The notes below the pieces were generated by a model, which had not been told where the DNA came from, ran no database searches, and saw only the letters and a list, made by a program, of their open reading frames with translations. Of a stretch of 64,000 nucleotides of DNA, positions 17,476 to 27,701 are shown piece after piece (position 1 is the first letter of the stretch; each line of letters begins with the position of its first letter). This stretch comes from Ilyomonas limi. GTDB taxonomy: Bacteria; Bacteroidota; Bacteroidia; Chitinophagales; Chitinophagaceae. The stretch is taken from the NCBI RefSeq assembly GCF_005233845.1, contig NZ_SZQL01000013.1, forward strand, positions 62,001 through 126,000, read 5' to 3'. The position numbers and the translations under genes were made by a program.

Positions 17476-18405
17476 TTACTTCTCAAACAGTTCTATCAGC
17501 AAGCTTATTTTATCTTTCAGTTGTTTTCTATCTACAATAAAATCCAGAAAACCATGCTCTAATAAAAACTCGCTACGCTGAAAACCTTCGGGCAGGTCTT
17601 TCTTAATGGTTTCTTTTATCACGCGCGGACCAGCAAAGCCAATGAGTGCGCCCGGCTCTGCAATATTTAAGTCGCCCAGCATACCAAAAGAAGCAGTAAT
17701 GCCACCAAAAGTAGGATCGGTAAGCAAGGATATAAATGGCAGTTTGGCATCGCTCAACTGCGATAATTTGCCACTGGTCTTAGCCAGTTGCATCAGGCTA
17801 AAAGCACTTTCCATCATACGCGCGCCACCGCTTTTGCTGATGACTAAAAACGGCAAACGGTGTTCTATACAATAATCCACGGCACGGCTAAATTTCTCTC
17901 CCATCACACTGCCCAGCGAGCCGCCAATAAATTCAAAATCCATACAGGCAATCACTATCTCCTTGCCATTTACATTGCCTACCGCCACACGCATACTGTC
18001 TTTCAGGTCGCTTTTGGCATAAATCTCATCCAAACGCTGGCGGTAAGGTTTCAGGTCGGTAAAGCCTAAGAAGTCTTTACTTTTAATATTACCAAAAAGC
18101 TCAGTGTAGGTATTATTGTCAAATAAAATGGCAAAGTATTCATCGCTGCCTATGCGGTGGTGATAGTTGCACCGGGGACACACATACAGGTTTTCTTCCA
18201 GCTCGGTAGTGGTAGTAATGTAGTTGCACTCCGGGCACTTATTCCATAATCCTTCCGGTGTTTCTTTTTTTTCGGCAGTAGAGGTAGTAATGCCCTTTCT
18301 GAATCGCCTGAACCATCTCCGCTGTTCGCCTCCTTCTGCCTGTGGCTGACCGGATGAAGGGGTATTACCGGTAATGCCTAAATAATTTTCGTCGTTCTGT
18401 TCCAT
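17476..18405 (-). CDS. accD: Acetyl-CoA carboxylase carboxyltransferase subunit beta
   Basis: A 309-aa AccD, which with AccA transfers carboxyl from carboxybiotin to acetyl-CoA to make malonyl-CoA for fatty acid synthesis. The zinc ribbon is intact: C57/C60 (CPEC) and C76/C79 (CPRC). The crotonase-like core shows [26 protein letters not shown] and [17 protein letters not shown] variable N-terminal extension of about 50 residues precedes the zinc ribbon. No accA, accB or accC lies nearby, so the complex is encoded at several loci. A -7 promoter match is found about 32 bases upstream. Confidence 0.96.
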   Translation of the reverse strand: MEQNDENYLGITGNTPSSGQPQAEGGEQRRWFRRFRKGITTSTAEKKETPEGLWNKCPECNYITTTTELEENLYVCPRCNYHHRIGSDEYFAILFDNNTYTELFGNIKSKDFLGFTDLKPYRQRLDEIYAKSDLKDSMRVAVGNVNGKEIVIACMDFEFIGGSLGSVMGEKFSRAVDYCIEHRLPFLVISKSGGARMMESAFSLMQLAKTSGKLSQLSDAKLPFISLLTDPTFGGITASFGMLGDLNIAEPGALIGFAGPRVIKETIKKDLPEGFQRSEFLLEHGFLDFIVDRKQLKDKISLLIELFEK

Positions 18406-18436
18406 AATTTCGGCTATTGAATATATAACAGGAAAG

Positions 18437-18444
18437 CAAATGTA
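18437..18444 (-). promoter_or_regulatory. -7 element candidate for accD
   Basis: On the minus strand TACATTTG matches TAnnTTTG, 31 bases before the accD ATG. The -33 region shows only TTTC at a 23-bp spacing. Confidence 0.4.
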
Positions 18445-18672
18445 AGGAGTTTACAGTATCATAACGGGAAACCACTGCGAAGTGTATAGTTTGGACTGGA
18501 AAAATGAAAATACCTACAACGTTGTTTTTACCGTAGGAACGAAGGGTATAAGGAACATTGTACACCATACTTCGTATATAGCCTCACACTTAGCACCATC
18601 AGGTGGCACTCAGCACTACACCATTAAATGGTATATGTTAATTCATACATCCAAATAATTCGTGCTCCCGAC

Positions 18673-18695
18673 GCCGGCAATCCCTGTTTGCCGGC
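18673..18695. repeat. GCCGGCAA/TTGCCGGC hairpin repeat
   Basis: Perfect 8-bp arms with a 7-nt loop, continuing into AGGCAGGCA. It lies inside the 386-bp divergent accD-fba gap and shares the GGCAGGCA motif with the repeat at 5955-5978. The remainder of the gap shows no gene. Confidence 0.45.
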
Positions 18696-18746
18696 AGGCA
18701 GGCATGTGTCATAAACATTTTCTGCTCCGTTTCTATCAAGAATGAG

Positions 18747-18754
18747 TAATTTTG
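18747..18754 (+). promoter_or_regulatory. -7 element candidate for the aldolase gene
   Basis: TAATTTTG matches TAnnTTTG, 37 bases before the fructose-bisphosphate aldolase ATG. No exact -33 TTTG is seen. Confidence 0.4.
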
Positions 18755-18791
18755 CGCCCTCATAAATTCATTACAACAAAATACAATAACA

Positions 18792-19865
18792 ATGGCAAAG
18801 TACCGCGCAGGCATTTTATTTGGCGATGAGCTGGCAGCTTTATATGAAGATGCCAAGCAAAACAAGTTTGCAATGCCGGCAGTAAATGTTACGAATACCG
18901 ATACCATCAATGCCGTGCTGGAAACAGCGGCAAAGGTGAACTCTCCGGTAATTATCCAGTTCAGCAATGGCGGCGCACAGTTTTTTGCAGGTAAGGGCAT
19001 GCCCAACGATAAATTGCAGGCAAATATATCAGGTGCCATCAGCGGCGCACTGCATGTACATAATGTAGCCAAATATTATGGTGTACCCGTAGTAATGCAT
19101 ACCGACCATGCTGCAAAAAAATGGTTACCGTGGATAGATGCATTGCTCACTGCCGGTGAAGAACATTATCAACGGTTTGGGCATCCGCTGTATAGCTCGC
19201 ACATGCTCGACTTAAGTGAAGAACCCATTCATGAAAATATAGAAACTTCGGTTGGCTTTTTCAAGCGCATGCAAAAGCTGGGCATGAGTATAGAAATTGA
19301 ATTGGGCGTAACCGGTGGCGAAGAAGATGGTGTTGATAATTCCGGCGTTGAAAACAGTAAATTATATACACAGCCTGAAGAAGTATATCAGGCTTATGCT
19401 GAATTGAGAAAAATAGGACCGCTCTTTACTATAGCAGCAGCATTTGGTAATGTTCATGGTGTGTACAGTCCGGGAAATGTAGAGTTGCGTCCTGATATAT
19501 TGAAGAACAGCCAGGCTTATATTGCTGAAAAATTAGGCAGGCCCGCTACCGACAAACCAGTGTATTTTGTATTTCACGGCGGCAGCGGTTCACCCAAAAA
19601 CCAGATAGAGGAAACATTGGATTATGGTGTTATCAAAATGAATTTGGATACCGATATGCAATGGGCTTTTTGGGAAGGGGTGCTTAATTATTACGAAAAA
19701 AATAAAGCGTATTTGCAAGGTCAGTTGGGCAACCCCGAAGGAGCAGAAAAACCCAACAAAAAATACTACGACCCGCGCGTATGGCTGCGCAAAGGCGAAG
19801 AAAACTTTGTTAAGCGTTTGGAAGAAGCATTCAAAGATTTGAACTGCATTGGCAGAAATGCATAA
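18792..19865 (+). CDS. fbaA: Class II fructose-bisphosphate aldolase
   Basis: A 357-aa zinc-dependent aldolase that cleaves fructose 1,6-bisphosphate in glycolysis and runs in reverse in gluconeogenesis. Length and wording follow E. coli FbaA closely. VVMHTDHAAKKWLPWIDALL carries the catalytic Asp105 and a zinc His106. GNVHGVY supplies another zinc histidine, and FHGGSGSP binds the substrate phosphate. It is a single-gene unit, with a -7 promoter candidate upstream and a strong terminator downstream. Confidence 0.97.
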   Translation: MAKYRAGILFGDELAALYEDAKQNKFAMPAVNVTNTDTINAVLETAAKVNSPVIIQFSNGGAQFFAGKGMPNDKLQANISGAISGALHVHNVAKYYGVPVVMHTDHAAKKWLPWIDALLTAGEEHYQRFGHPLYSSHMLDLSEEPIHENIETSVGFFKRMQKLGMSIEIELGVTGGEEDGVDNSGVENSKLYTQPEEVYQAYAELRKIGPLFTIAAAFGNVHGVYSPGNVELRPDILKNSQAYIAEKLGRPATDKPVYFVFHGGSGSPKNQIEETLDYGVIKMNLDTDMQWAFWEGVLNYYEKNKAYLQGQLGNPEGAEKPNKKYYDPRVWLRKGEENFVKRLEEAFKDLNCIGRNA

Positions 19866-19898
19866 ATAAAAGAACTGTAGGCAGTGTATTACGATAGT

Positions 19899-19935
19899 AA
19901 AAATCGGAATGTCTTTGAAAGACATTCCGATTTTT
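19899..19935 (+). terminator. Intrinsic terminator after fbaA
   Basis: Perfect 15-bp stem (AAAAATCGGAATGTC / GACATTCCGATTTTT), 7-nt loop, T run. Confidence 0.92.
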
Positions 19936-20080
19936 TGTTGAGGCAATTACAAACCACATTTTTTTTCAACTCATTCCTATCTTTTTCCATTTCATAAAAA
20001 CATTTAAGCAGCTTATGTAAATAAAGATTGCCTTGCAGCTTTTGCAGCAACATCTTGCACCGTATTCAAACAAAACCCTT

Positions 20081-20821
20081 ATGAAAACTTCAATGTATTT
20101 AATGATGCTGTTGCTACTTTTCAGCTATTCGCTTCCGGCTTGTAAAAAAGACACACACCCACCTTCTTCGGCAGGCTATGTAACCGGTAAGGTTACTGAT
20201 GCAAGCGGACAGCCGCTGCCAGGTGTGAAAGTAACTATAGAGCATACGGTTTGGGCAAACTCGTATGTATTTGCAACTACTGATAATAACGGTAATTATA
20301 AAGTAGCTATCCCTGCAGAACCCGCCGGAGATTGGACGGCAAAAGCCCAAATAAAAAAGTCGGCTTACGGTCAAGATTATACATTTGACTTAGCGCCTGG
20401 CAGCACCGATGCTTTCACTGTAAATGATGCTGTAACCAGAAATTTTACATGGAAGCTAAGTGGCGAAAAGCCGGCTGCAGGCACTTATTACGGTGCACAT
20501 GTTGACCTGTATCAGTTTGGCACGGATGCACCGGTGGATAAAATAAAGCTGATTTTTACACCAACAGAAAGCACCTTAATTGATGGCAGTCCAGCCACAA
20601 CTATAGAAAAAACAGTGGAAGATGTTGCTGGTACGTTTATGGCCAAAGATATTCCGATAGGAAAATATACCATAAAAGCTGTGTATCCCGGCAAAACCTT
20701 ACTGCTCGATAATCGTCACGATGATCATGATGCACCTGCAGTGGAGCAGCCGGTAATATTTGGCAAATCCGGTTACCTCGGTGAAACGGAGTATAATGTT
20801 GAATTCTGGCTATCTGAATAA
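20081..20821 (+). CDS. Lipoprotein with carboxypeptidase-regulatory-like domain
   Basis: A 246-aa Sec lipoprotein. The start at 20081 is chosen because it gives a short signal sequence ending in the lipobox LPAC (Cys about residue 21). The open frame continues to 20033 without one. Residues about 34-110 form a carboxypeptidase-regulatory-like beta-sandwich: GYVTGKVTDASGQPLPGVKVTIE, then TTDNNGNYKVAIP. A second beta domain follows (KIKLIFTPTEST, GKYTIKAVYPGKTLLL). It is probably anchored in the outer membrane. Function is unknown. It is flanked by terminators on both sides. Confidence 0.75.
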   Translation: MKTSMYLMMLLLLFSYSLPACKKDTHPPSSAGYVTGKVTDASGQPLPGVKVTIEHTVWANSYVFATTDNNGNYKVAIPAEPAGDWTAKAQIKKSAYGQDYTFDLAPGSTDAFTVNDAVTRNFTWKLSGEKPAAGTYYGAHVDLYQFGTDAPVDKIKLIFTPTESTLIDGSPATTIEKTVEDVAGTFMAKDIPIGKYTIKAVYPGKTLLLDNRHDDHDAPAVEQPVIFGKSGYLGETEYNVEFWLSE

Positions 20822-20970
20822 ATTCAATACTATTTATCTATAACATCCTATCGCATCTTTATGCGGTTGACAACCCTGTTTTCTACTTGTATTTTTGTGT
20901 TTTAATCAGTATAAGTAAACGCTTCAACCGTTTAAAAGATAAAGGTTTCGATGGTGATGTTGCATAAAAA

Positions 20971-20995
20971 TAAACCCGCTTTTAAAGCGGGTTTT
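20971..20995. terminator. Bidirectional terminator
   Basis: AAACCCGCT / AGCGGGTTT stem with A and T tracts on both sides, between the convergent lipoprotein and DPP-IV-like genes. Confidence 0.8.
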
Positions 20996-21039
20996 ACATT
21001 TTTGTAAAAAGTATAAATAATACCTTAAAAGCTAATACT

Positions 21040-23202
21040 TTACTTTCCGCCCGGCGGGCAATGTTCCCTCAGATAATTAGTGAACAAAGTATGCAGGTGC
21101 GCAGTTGTGCCCTCCCCTTCGTTAATGCTATGCGTGCGGTTGGGATAACTCATCAGCGAAAACTGGCGATTATATTTTACCAGCTCATTAATCAACAACT
21201 CTGTGTTTTGATAATGCACATTATCATCGCCGGTGCCATGTATGACCAATAAATTGCCCTGTAGATTTTTAGCATACGTAATGGGTGAACCTTTTATAAA
21301 AGGCTCCATATCTTCCTGCGGCAATCCCATATAACGTTCCTGGTAAATATCATCGTACGTAAGCTGGTAAGCTACCGGTGCTATAGCTATGCCGGTTTTA
21401 TAAATATCGGGATATTGAAACAGAAGATTAAGCGTAGTAGAGCCGCCGCCACTCCAGCCCCATACCGCAATGCGGCTGGTATCTACAAATGGCCATTGCA
21501 TGATTTTTTTTGCAGCCATCGCCTGGTCTCTGATGTTGATGATACCAACATTTTTATAAATGGATTTGCGCCAGGCAGCACCTTTTGGCGCCGGCGCACC
21601 ACGTCCATCCACGCTTATATAAATATAACCATCATTAGCCATGTTGCCGTTGTACAGGCTTCTTGCCACCCCCCAGCGGTCTTCTACCGTAGCTCCCGCC
21701 GGTTCGGTATATACATAAAATACTACCGGATATTTCTTGGTAGAATCAAAATTGGCAGGCTTAATCATCCAGCCATCCATCGCGATGTTATCGGCTGTTG
21801 TCACCTGGAAAAATTCTATTTTGTTGTGTTCTTTAGCAGTACGCGCTTCTTCGCTCCGCAATACTTTATGGGTTGGCAAGCTTACCCAATCTGTTATCCG
21901 CGGCGTATTGGCATTAGAAAACAGGTGTTCTGCATATAATCCCTTTGGAGAAACATCATACTCGTGTGTACCTTGCTCGTTGGCAGGCGATAACTTCTCG
22001 GGCTGACCGCCGCTCGTTTTTATACGATATAAATATTTTTGCGTAGCATTTTGCGGTGATGCAGTGAAATAGATGTAACCCGATTTATCATCATAACCAT
22101 TAATGGTAATAATATCGTAATCGCCTTTGGTAATGAGCGTTTCTTTTTTACCATCGCGGCTTATCATATACACATGCCGCCAGCCATCTTTCTCGCTTAC
22201 CCACAAAAAAGCGGTGCCTTTTTTTATCCATTCCCAGCCGGTAGGATCATCGCTCCAGCGTGCCTTAACATCTATCCAGGCGTTACTCGTTTCACTGTAT
22301 ATCTCCTGCACATTGCCGCTGGCAGCATTGCAATACATCACCTTGCTTTCGTTTTGCCTGCGATTAAGTTGCTGTATTACCAGTTCATTACTGTTAGCCG
22401 CCCATTCCATACGCGGTATATAATGTTGCTGTGCATCGCCCGGTACATCCATTTTGACAGAAGTACCATTGGCCACATCTACCACATAGATATAGCAAAA
22501 AGAAGGACTCACACCCACCTTGGGGTATTCTACCGGCTTGGTAAAAGAATAAATAGAATCGGTATTATTTATCAATAAAAAATTAGGGATCTGTCGTGCA
22601 TCTATCTTCCAATAAGCAATGTTTTTGCTGTCGGGGCTCCAGCGAAAGCCATCACGGCAGTCAAATTCTTCTTCGTATGCCCAGTCAAAAGTGCCGTTTA
22701 TTATACGGTCAGTGCCATCGGTAGTGAGTTGTTTAATATTACCACTGGCAATATCTTCTGTATAAATATTATGCCTACTCACATATGCCACGCTGTTGCC
22801 ATCGGGGGAAAACTTAGCAAACATGAGCGATGAGGCGGGCAAGCTTTTACCCAGTTGCTTCAGGCTATTATTCGTTTTATCGTACACCCAGTAATCGCCG
22901 CGCGTATGATAACGCCATACTTTTTTACTATTGGTAAATACGAGCATTTTGTTGCCATCTTCCGAAAAGAAAAAGTTCTCCACCGACAATGGTTCCTGCA
23001 CGCCGGCTGGTGTAAGTTGTGCATGTGTAATTACGGGCGTGGACGTAAAAGCCGGTAGCTGTACTTGCACAATACCATTATCGGTTGCTTCGTAAAAACT
23101 GCTGCCATCAGCAGCCCAGTGCAATCCTTTTGGAGGCTGCGCATAAACTGTACAAATAATTATTTGTAAAACAATTAATACGAAAAACTTAATCTTCCTC
23201 AT
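21040..23202 (-). CDS. DPP-IV-like S9B prolyl oligopeptidase
   Basis: A 720-aa exported serine peptidase of the S9B dipeptidyl-peptidase IV group, which removes X-Pro or X-Ala dipeptides from peptide N termini. The signal peptide ends at VYA-Q (residue 21). An eight-bladed propeller follows and contains the family motif DWAYEEEF, whose two glutamates hold the substrate N terminus. The alpha/beta-hydrolase domain carries Ser584 in GWSGGG, Asp659/660 in HGTGDDNVH and His691 in NRTHS. It likely works in the periplasm. It is transcribed divergently from prfA. Confidence 0.93.
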   Translation of the reverse strand: MRKIKFFVLIVLQIIICTVYAQPPKGLHWAADGSSFYEATDNGIVQVQLPAFTSTPVITHAQLTPAGVQEPLSVENFFFSEDGNKMLVFTNSKKVWRYHTRGDYWVYDKTNNSLKQLGKSLPASSLMFAKFSPDGNSVAYVSRHNIYTEDIASGNIKQLTTDGTDRIINGTFDWAYEEEFDCRDGFRWSPDSKNIAYWKIDARQIPNFLLINNTDSIYSFTKPVEYPKVGVSPSFCYIYVVDVANGTSVKMDVPGDAQQHYIPRMEWAANSNELVIQQLNRRQNESKVMYCNAASGNVQEIYSETSNAWIDVKARWSDDPTGWEWIKKGTAFLWVSEKDGWRHVYMISRDGKKETLITKGDYDIITINGYDDKSGYIYFTASPQNATQKYLYRIKTSGGQPEKLSPANEQGTHEYDVSPKGLYAEHLFSNANTPRITDWVSLPTHKVLRSEEARTAKEHNKIEFFQVTTADNIAMDGWMIKPANFDSTKKYPVVFYVYTEPAGATVEDRWGVARSLYNGNMANDGYIYISVDGRGAPAPKGAAWRKSIYKNVGIINIRDQAMAAKKIMQWPFVDTSRIAVWGWSGGGSTTLNLLFQYPDIYKTGIAIAPVAYQLTYDDIYQERYMGLPQEDMEPFIKGSPITYAKNLQGNLLVIHGTGDDNVHYQNTELLINELVKYNRQFSLMSYPNRTHSINEGEGTTAHLHTLFTNYLREHCPPGGK

Positions 23203-23355
23203 GCTAAAATATTAAAGGGTGAAAAGTAATACGAGTAGGGCACAAAAAGAAACGAATAGAGAAAAAAGTTATAAAAGCGAATTGCCTGTGGCTGGTAGCG
23301 CACCGCTAAACTAATTGACTTAATTTCGCGCCGCTAAATAATAGCATATTGATGT

Positions 23356-24423
23356 ATGTTGACAGACCAGTTAGACGCATTAAAAGCAAGATTTGAACAA
23401 GTGGGTGTAGCACTTACCAACCCTGAAATCATAAGTAATCAGAAAGAGTTTGGTAAATTGAGTAAGGAATACCGCGATCTTGAAAAGATAGTAAAACCTT
23501 ATGAAGAATACCGGCGCGTAGTAGCAGATTATGAATTTACGCACGAAGCATTGAATGGAAATGATGAAGAAATGCGCGAGCTGGCAAAAATGGAAATGCC
23601 GGAACTGGAAGAAAAGAAAGAGGTTTTAGAGAAAGAACTCACCAAATTATTAATACCTAAGGACCCGCAAGATGATAAAAATGCCGTGCTTGAAATACGT
23701 GCCGGTACCGGCGGTGATGAGGCCAGTTTGTTTGCCGGTGATTTGCTGAACATGTATCTCCGCTATTGCGCCAAAAAAGGCTGGAAAACAGCCATCGTTA
23801 CTGAAAGCGAAGGCACTGTAGGCGGCTACAAAGAAGTGATTGTGGAAGTGCAGGGCGAAGATGTGTACGGCACTTTGAAATTTGAAAGCGGCGTGCACCG
23901 CGTACAGCGCGTACCCAGCACCGAAACGCAGGGCCGGGTACATACTTCGGCGGCAACCGTGGCTGTAATGCCCGAGGCAGAAGAAGTGGACTTTGAACTA
24001 AATCCTGCCGATGTAAAAATGGAAACTGCCCGAAGCGGCGGCGCCGGTGGACAGAACGTAAATAAAGTGGAAACAAAAGTGATGCTGACACATATTCCTA
24101 CCGGCACGGTAGTCGTGTGCCAAACAGAACGCAGCCAGCTTGGCAACCGCGAAAAAGCCATGACTATGCTGCGTACCAAACTATACGAAGAGCAGGTACG
24201 TAAGCAGGAAGAAGAAATATCGCGGCACCGCAAAACATTGGTAAGTACCGGCGACCGTAGTGCTAAAATCCGGACGTACAACTGGCCACAAGGCCGTGTA
24301 ACTGACCATCGCATTGGGCTCACTTCCTATAATCTCGATGCGGTGATCAACGGCGATATTGATGAATTTATTGAAGCACTTCAGGTAGCAGAAAATACCG
24401 AGAAAATGATGAAACAGGATTAA
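23356..24423 (+). CDS. prfA: Peptide chain release factor 1
   Basis: RF1, 355 aa, terminates translation at UAA and UAG. The GGQ motif that triggers peptidyl-tRNA hydrolysis is at residues 231-233 ([11 protein letters not shown]). The codon-recognition tripeptide is PST at 187-189 ([18 protein letters not shown]), a variant of the RF1-type P-x-T motif rather than the SPF of RF2. Length is normal. A VanZ-like gene follows 37 bases downstream on the same strand. The prmC gene often linked to prfA is absent here. Confidence 0.97.
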   Translation: MLTDQLDALKARFEQVGVALTNPEIISNQKEFGKLSKEYRDLEKIVKPYEEYRRVVADYEFTHEALNGNDEEMRELAKMEMPELEEKKEVLEKELTKLLIPKDPQDDKNAVLEIRAGTGGDEASLFAGDLLNMYLRYCAKKGWKTAIVTESEGTVGGYKEVIVEVQGEDVYGTLKFESGVHRVQRVPSTETQGRVHTSAATVAVMPEAEEVDFELNPADVKMETARSGGAGGQNVNKVETKVMLTHIPTGTVVVCQTERSQLGNREKAMTMLRTKLYEEQVRKQEEEISRHRKTLVSTGDRSAKIRTYNWPQGRVTDHRIGLTSYNLDAVINGDIDEFIEALQVAENTEKMMKQD

Positions 24424-24460
24424 TTTTTAAAGTCTTTTTCCATTTACAAAAAATATACGC

Positions 24461-24856
24461 TTGAAACCTCGCCCAATTGCTTTTTTGCCACCGGTTATCT
24501 GGTTGGTACTTATTTATATGCTGCTTACATTGCCCGGCAGCGATATACCAAAAGTAAATTTTTTGGACGCTATTTATTTTGACAAATGGGTACACACCGG
24601 CTTGTTTGCCATGCTGGTGTTTCTTTTTTGCTGGCCCTTCAGAAAACAGTACCCAATGCAACATAGTTTATTCATCAGCATTACTGTTTTTGCTGTCGTG
24701 TATGGCATTGCACTGGAATATGTACAAAAATATTTTGCGAGCGACAGATCGTTTGATATCTCCGATATGATTGCAGACGCATTCGGCTCTTTATTGGGCT
24801 ATATGGCAATAAGATATGTAGCCAGGAAAATAGCAGAAAAAAATAAGCCCCTGTAG
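24461..24856 (+). CDS. VanZ-family membrane protein (TTG start)
   Basis: A 131-aa protein with about four membrane helices resembling the VanZ-like family. Features are LPPVIWLVLIYMLLTLPGSDIP in the first helix, a FDKWVHTGLFAMLVFLF second block, and the acidic SFDISDMIADAFGSLLGY segment near the C terminus. The TTG at 24461 is taken as start, because the first in-frame ATG would cut off the first helix that the family keeps. Relatives include the teicoplanin-resistance VanZ, but most members have no known function. It is probably co-transcribed with prfA. Confidence 0.8.
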   Translation: MKPRPIAFLPPVIWLVLIYMLLTLPGSDIPKVNFLDAIYFDKWVHTGLFAMLVFLFCWPFRKQYPMQHSLFISITVFAVVYGIALEYVQKYFASDRSFDISDMIADAFGSLLGYMAIRYVARKIAEKNKPL

Positions 24857-24866
24857 AAACAGGGGC
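24847..24866. terminator. Hairpin overlapping the VanZ stop codon
   Basis: GCCCCTGT / ACAGGGGC 8-bp perfect stem with an AGAA loop; the VanZ stop codon lies across the stem and loop. No T run follows, so termination by this hairpin is uncertain. Confidence 0.4.
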
Positions 24867-25105
24867 CGCAACCAAAACTAACTGCTTATGAGAAAATTGA
24901 CTACTTATATTCTATCTTAAGTTCAACAAACGAAGTGCCAGAAAAAGTTATCAATTATTTGGTCACCTCGTTGTTCTTGCTTTCGCTATGCAAATATCAG
25001 TAACATGCCACAGAAAAAAAGTTAATCAATCGTTACAGATATGTACTTATCAAACTCTTAACAAAGATAAATAAAAGGTTTGATTTTCCACAGTATATAA
25101 ACTTA

Positions 25106-26146
25106 TTAATTTTTAACCGTTTGTACGTCTGAAAGCAACATTTCTACGCTTTCTTTCAAAATCGTATTCTTTGCTTGTTTAAATGGCTCCACTTTATCCG
25201 TTGGCAAGCGGAGGTTATACGTTGTACCGGCATTCAAAGCATCATCCAGTCCCGGATTCAGGCGGTTAAGTAAGCCTTCATCCATTTGTAGATATTTCGC
25301 CATAATTGTAGAATTGTATTTGCCCTGGATTTCTACAATTGCAGTATGCTCCAAATCATCAATTTTTATTTTAGGAATCCCCAATGGCATGTATTGTTTC
25401 ACTTCTTCTGCCGTCATGGTCGTTACGCCGCCTGAACCCTCAAAATAATATTGCGTGGCAATAAACTTCTTCACATGGTTGCGTGTTTCTGCAGGCAAAA
25501 AGTTTTGCAATACCCAAAAACTACTGCTGCCTGCCTTTTTAATGGCTTGTCTTACTCTGCCTTCGCCAGCATTGTAAGCGGCTATTACCAGCAGCCAATC
25601 GCCAAAACGGTCATATAATTTGCTTAAGAGTTTTGCAGCAACTGTAGTGCTCTTTGCAAAATCTTTACGCTCGTCATGTTTACCTATTTTCAAGCCATAC
25701 GCTCTTGCCTCATCGGGCATTATTTGCCAGGGACCTACTGCACCTGCACTAGATACTGTAGCTGGCCGCAAACTGCTTTCTATTACCGCCAGGTACTTCA
25801 GTTGGCAGGGCACATCATATTTAGTAAGTATTTTATCAAATAATGCAAAATAAGATTTACCCCAGTTTTTCATACTGCTGTAATCATCGCCTTCTCTTTT
25901 AATAAAACTTTTTACAAAAGAAACTACATTCGGATTTAAAGGAACTCTCAGCAAACCATCGCCTACAGAGTAAGTACCTGGCATTTCGCCTAAAACATCA
26001 TCAAAGTTTTTGGAAGCATTAGAACTGTCTTTTTTGGGACCGCCGGTTTTGGTACGGCCATTGCCAGTAAAAGACATAAGAGCGACACTAAAGAAACAAA
26101 AAACACTTACAATAAGTGCACTTGCCAGTTTTCTTATTTGCATCAA
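25106..26146 (-). CDS. Lytic transglycosylase (SLT domain, MltD-like)
   Basis: A 346-aa exported peptidoglycan lytic transglycosylase that cleaves MurNAc-GlcNAc bonds to give 1,6-anhydro ends. A Sec signal peptide or anchor covers residues about 8-28. The SLT goose-lysozyme-type domain (about 105-230) shows catalytic Glu123 in LAVIESSL, GAVGPWQIMPDEARAYGL, and the YNAGEGRV block. The C-terminal part (about 255-330) resembles a degenerate LysM module (VEIQGKYNSTIMAKYLQMDEGLLNRLNPGL). A 249-bp stretch with no gene separates it from the VanZ-like gene. Confidence 0.9.
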   Translation of the reverse strand: MMQIRKLASALIVSVFCFFSVALMSFTGNGRTKTGGPKKDSSNASKNFDDVLGEMPGTYSVGDGLLRVPLNPNVVSFVKSFIKREGDDYSSMKNWGKSYFALFDKILTKYDVPCQLKYLAVIESSLRPATVSSAGAVGPWQIMPDEARAYGLKIGKHDERKDFAKSTTVAAKLLSKLYDRFGDWLLVIAAYNAGEGRVRQAIKKAGSSSFWVLQNFLPAETRNHVKKFIATQYYFEGSGGVTTMTAEEVKQYMPLGIPKIKIDDLEHTAIVEIQGKYNSTIMAKYLQMDEGLLNRLNPGLDDALNAGTTYNLRLPTDKVEPFKQAKNTILKESVEMLLSDVQTVKN

Positions 26147-26227
26147 TTTCGTTTTATTTTTTTAAAAGTTAAAAAATAAAGCGGCTTATAAGCGCTTAAA
26201 ATACCTGGTAATTTAAGGGGGTAGAAC

Positions 26228-27670
26228 CTACTTTTTACTTGCCAGTTGCATCATTTGCTCCGACAAAGAAAGCAAACATAGATCATTTTCCTGAAACGTC
26301 ATTACCTGCATCCCAAAAGGTATGTTATTACTGTGAATAAAAAGGGGCAGCGAAATAGCCGGGATGCCGGTAAGGTTAGCAAATACAGTATAGATATCAG
26401 CGAGAAACATTTCTATCGGGTCTGAAATTTCCCCAAACTTAAATGCAGGCGATGGTACAGTAGGTGAGATAATTGCATCGAACTGGCTGAAAATCTCTTT
26501 TGTTTTCTCCACCAGTAGATACCTAACCTTTTGAGCTTTAGTAAAATATGCATCAAAATAGCCTGCACTTAACACAAAAGTACCTAATAATATGCGGCGT
26601 TGTACTTCCTTGCCAAAACCTTCTGTACGGGTTTTATTATACATCTGTGTCAGGCTTACATCATTACCATTACTCCTGTAGCCATACTTTACCCCATCAT
26701 ACCTCGAAAGGTTACTGGAGGCCTCAGCAGTTGTTAAAACGTAATAAGCAGGCACCACATAATCAAGGTATTCAAAATCAATTGGTTCTACTTCGTAGCC
26801 GTTGTCAGTTAATGTTTTAATAAAACTCCTGAAAGCAGCAGCAATTTCGGGGTCAAGCGCAGCATGCTCAAGTGCCTGCCTGAAGTAAGCAATGCGCTTT
26901 GGAGTCGCTACTTGATGTAGCAGGTGTGAATAACTTTCTACAGGCGTAGCTGATGCTGTACTGTCGTAGGCATCTTTCCCGGCTATTATTTCCAAAACAA
27001 TTGCTAAATCGGGCACCGACCTGGCAAAAATGCCAATCTGGTCGAAGGAGGAGGCATAAGCAATTAATCCGTAACGGGAAATTCGTCCATAGGTAGGCTT
27101 CATGCCTACAATACCGCAAAAGTCGGCAGGCTGTCTTACCGAGCCACCTGTGTCGCTGCCCAGGCTTACCATGCACAATCCTGCCTGCACAGCAACTGCC
27201 GAGCCGCCCGAAGAACCGCCAGGTACTCTATCGTTATCAGCGTCGTTCAATACATTACCATAGGCAGAATTTTCGTTGCTGCTGCCCATAGCAAACTCAT
27301 CGCAATTTTGCCGGCCAATAATAACAGCGCCGGCTGCCAGCAACCGCTCAACAGCCGTAGCATTGTATATACTGGTAAAACCTTCTAATATTTTGGAAGC
27401 AGCAGTTACTGCATGGTCTTTATAGCAAATAACGTCTTTCAGGCCTATTACCACGCCATGTAGCGGGCCTTGCAGGCTGCCCGATTCTGTAAGGCTATCA
27501 TCAAGTTGAGCTGCGCGTGCTAAAGCTTCTTCAGCATACACTTCTAAAAAAGCGTTCAGGTGTTTTTTCGTTGCTATCTGCGCTAAAAAATATTGCACGG
27601 CTGCCACACAGGTGGTGCGGCCGTGCAATAAATCAGCATGATAGTCTTTGATAGAGGTGAAACTAAACAA
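26228..27670 (-). CDS. gatA: Glu-tRNA(Gln)/Asp-tRNA(Asn) amidotransferase subunit A (TTG start)
   Basis: A 480-aa amidase-signature enzyme that releases ammonia from glutamine for the GatCAB transamidation of Glu-tRNA(Gln). The catalytic triad is in place: Lys78 (VIGLKDVI), cis-Ser153 (PGGSSGGSAVAVQAG) and nucleophile Ser177 (GSDTGGSVRQPADFCG). The start is a TTG. An in-frame TAA lies a few codons upstream, no ATG is available, and AAGGA stands just upstream as a ribosome-binding site. It lies 31 bases after tatA on the same strand and is probably in one transcript with it. gatB and gatC are not in the window. Confidence 0.94.
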   Translation of the reverse strand: MFSFTSIKDYHADLLHGRTTCVAAVQYFLAQIATKKHLNAFLEVYAEEALARAAQLDDSLTESGSLQGPLHGVVIGLKDVICYKDHAVTAASKILEGFTSIYNATAVERLLAAGAVIIGRQNCDEFAMGSSNENSAYGNVLNDADNDRVPGGSSGGSAVAVQAGLCMVSLGSDTGGSVRQPADFCGIVGMKPTYGRISRYGLIAYASSFDQIGIFARSVPDLAIVLEIIAGKDAYDSTASATPVESYSHLLHQVATPKRIAYFRQALEHAALDPEIAAAFRSFIKTLTDNGYEVEPIDFEYLDYVVPAYYVLTTAEASSNLSRYDGVKYGYRSNGNDVSLTQMYNKTRTEGFGKEVQRRILLGTFVLSAGYFDAYFTKAQKVRYLLVEKTKEIFSQFDAIISPTVPSPAFKFGEISDPIEMFLADIYTVFANLTGIPAISLPLFIHSNNIPFGMQVMTFQENDLCLLSLSEQMMQLASKK

Positions 27671-27701
27671 AGGCTAATCCTTATTTATGTGAAAGAAATA
27701 A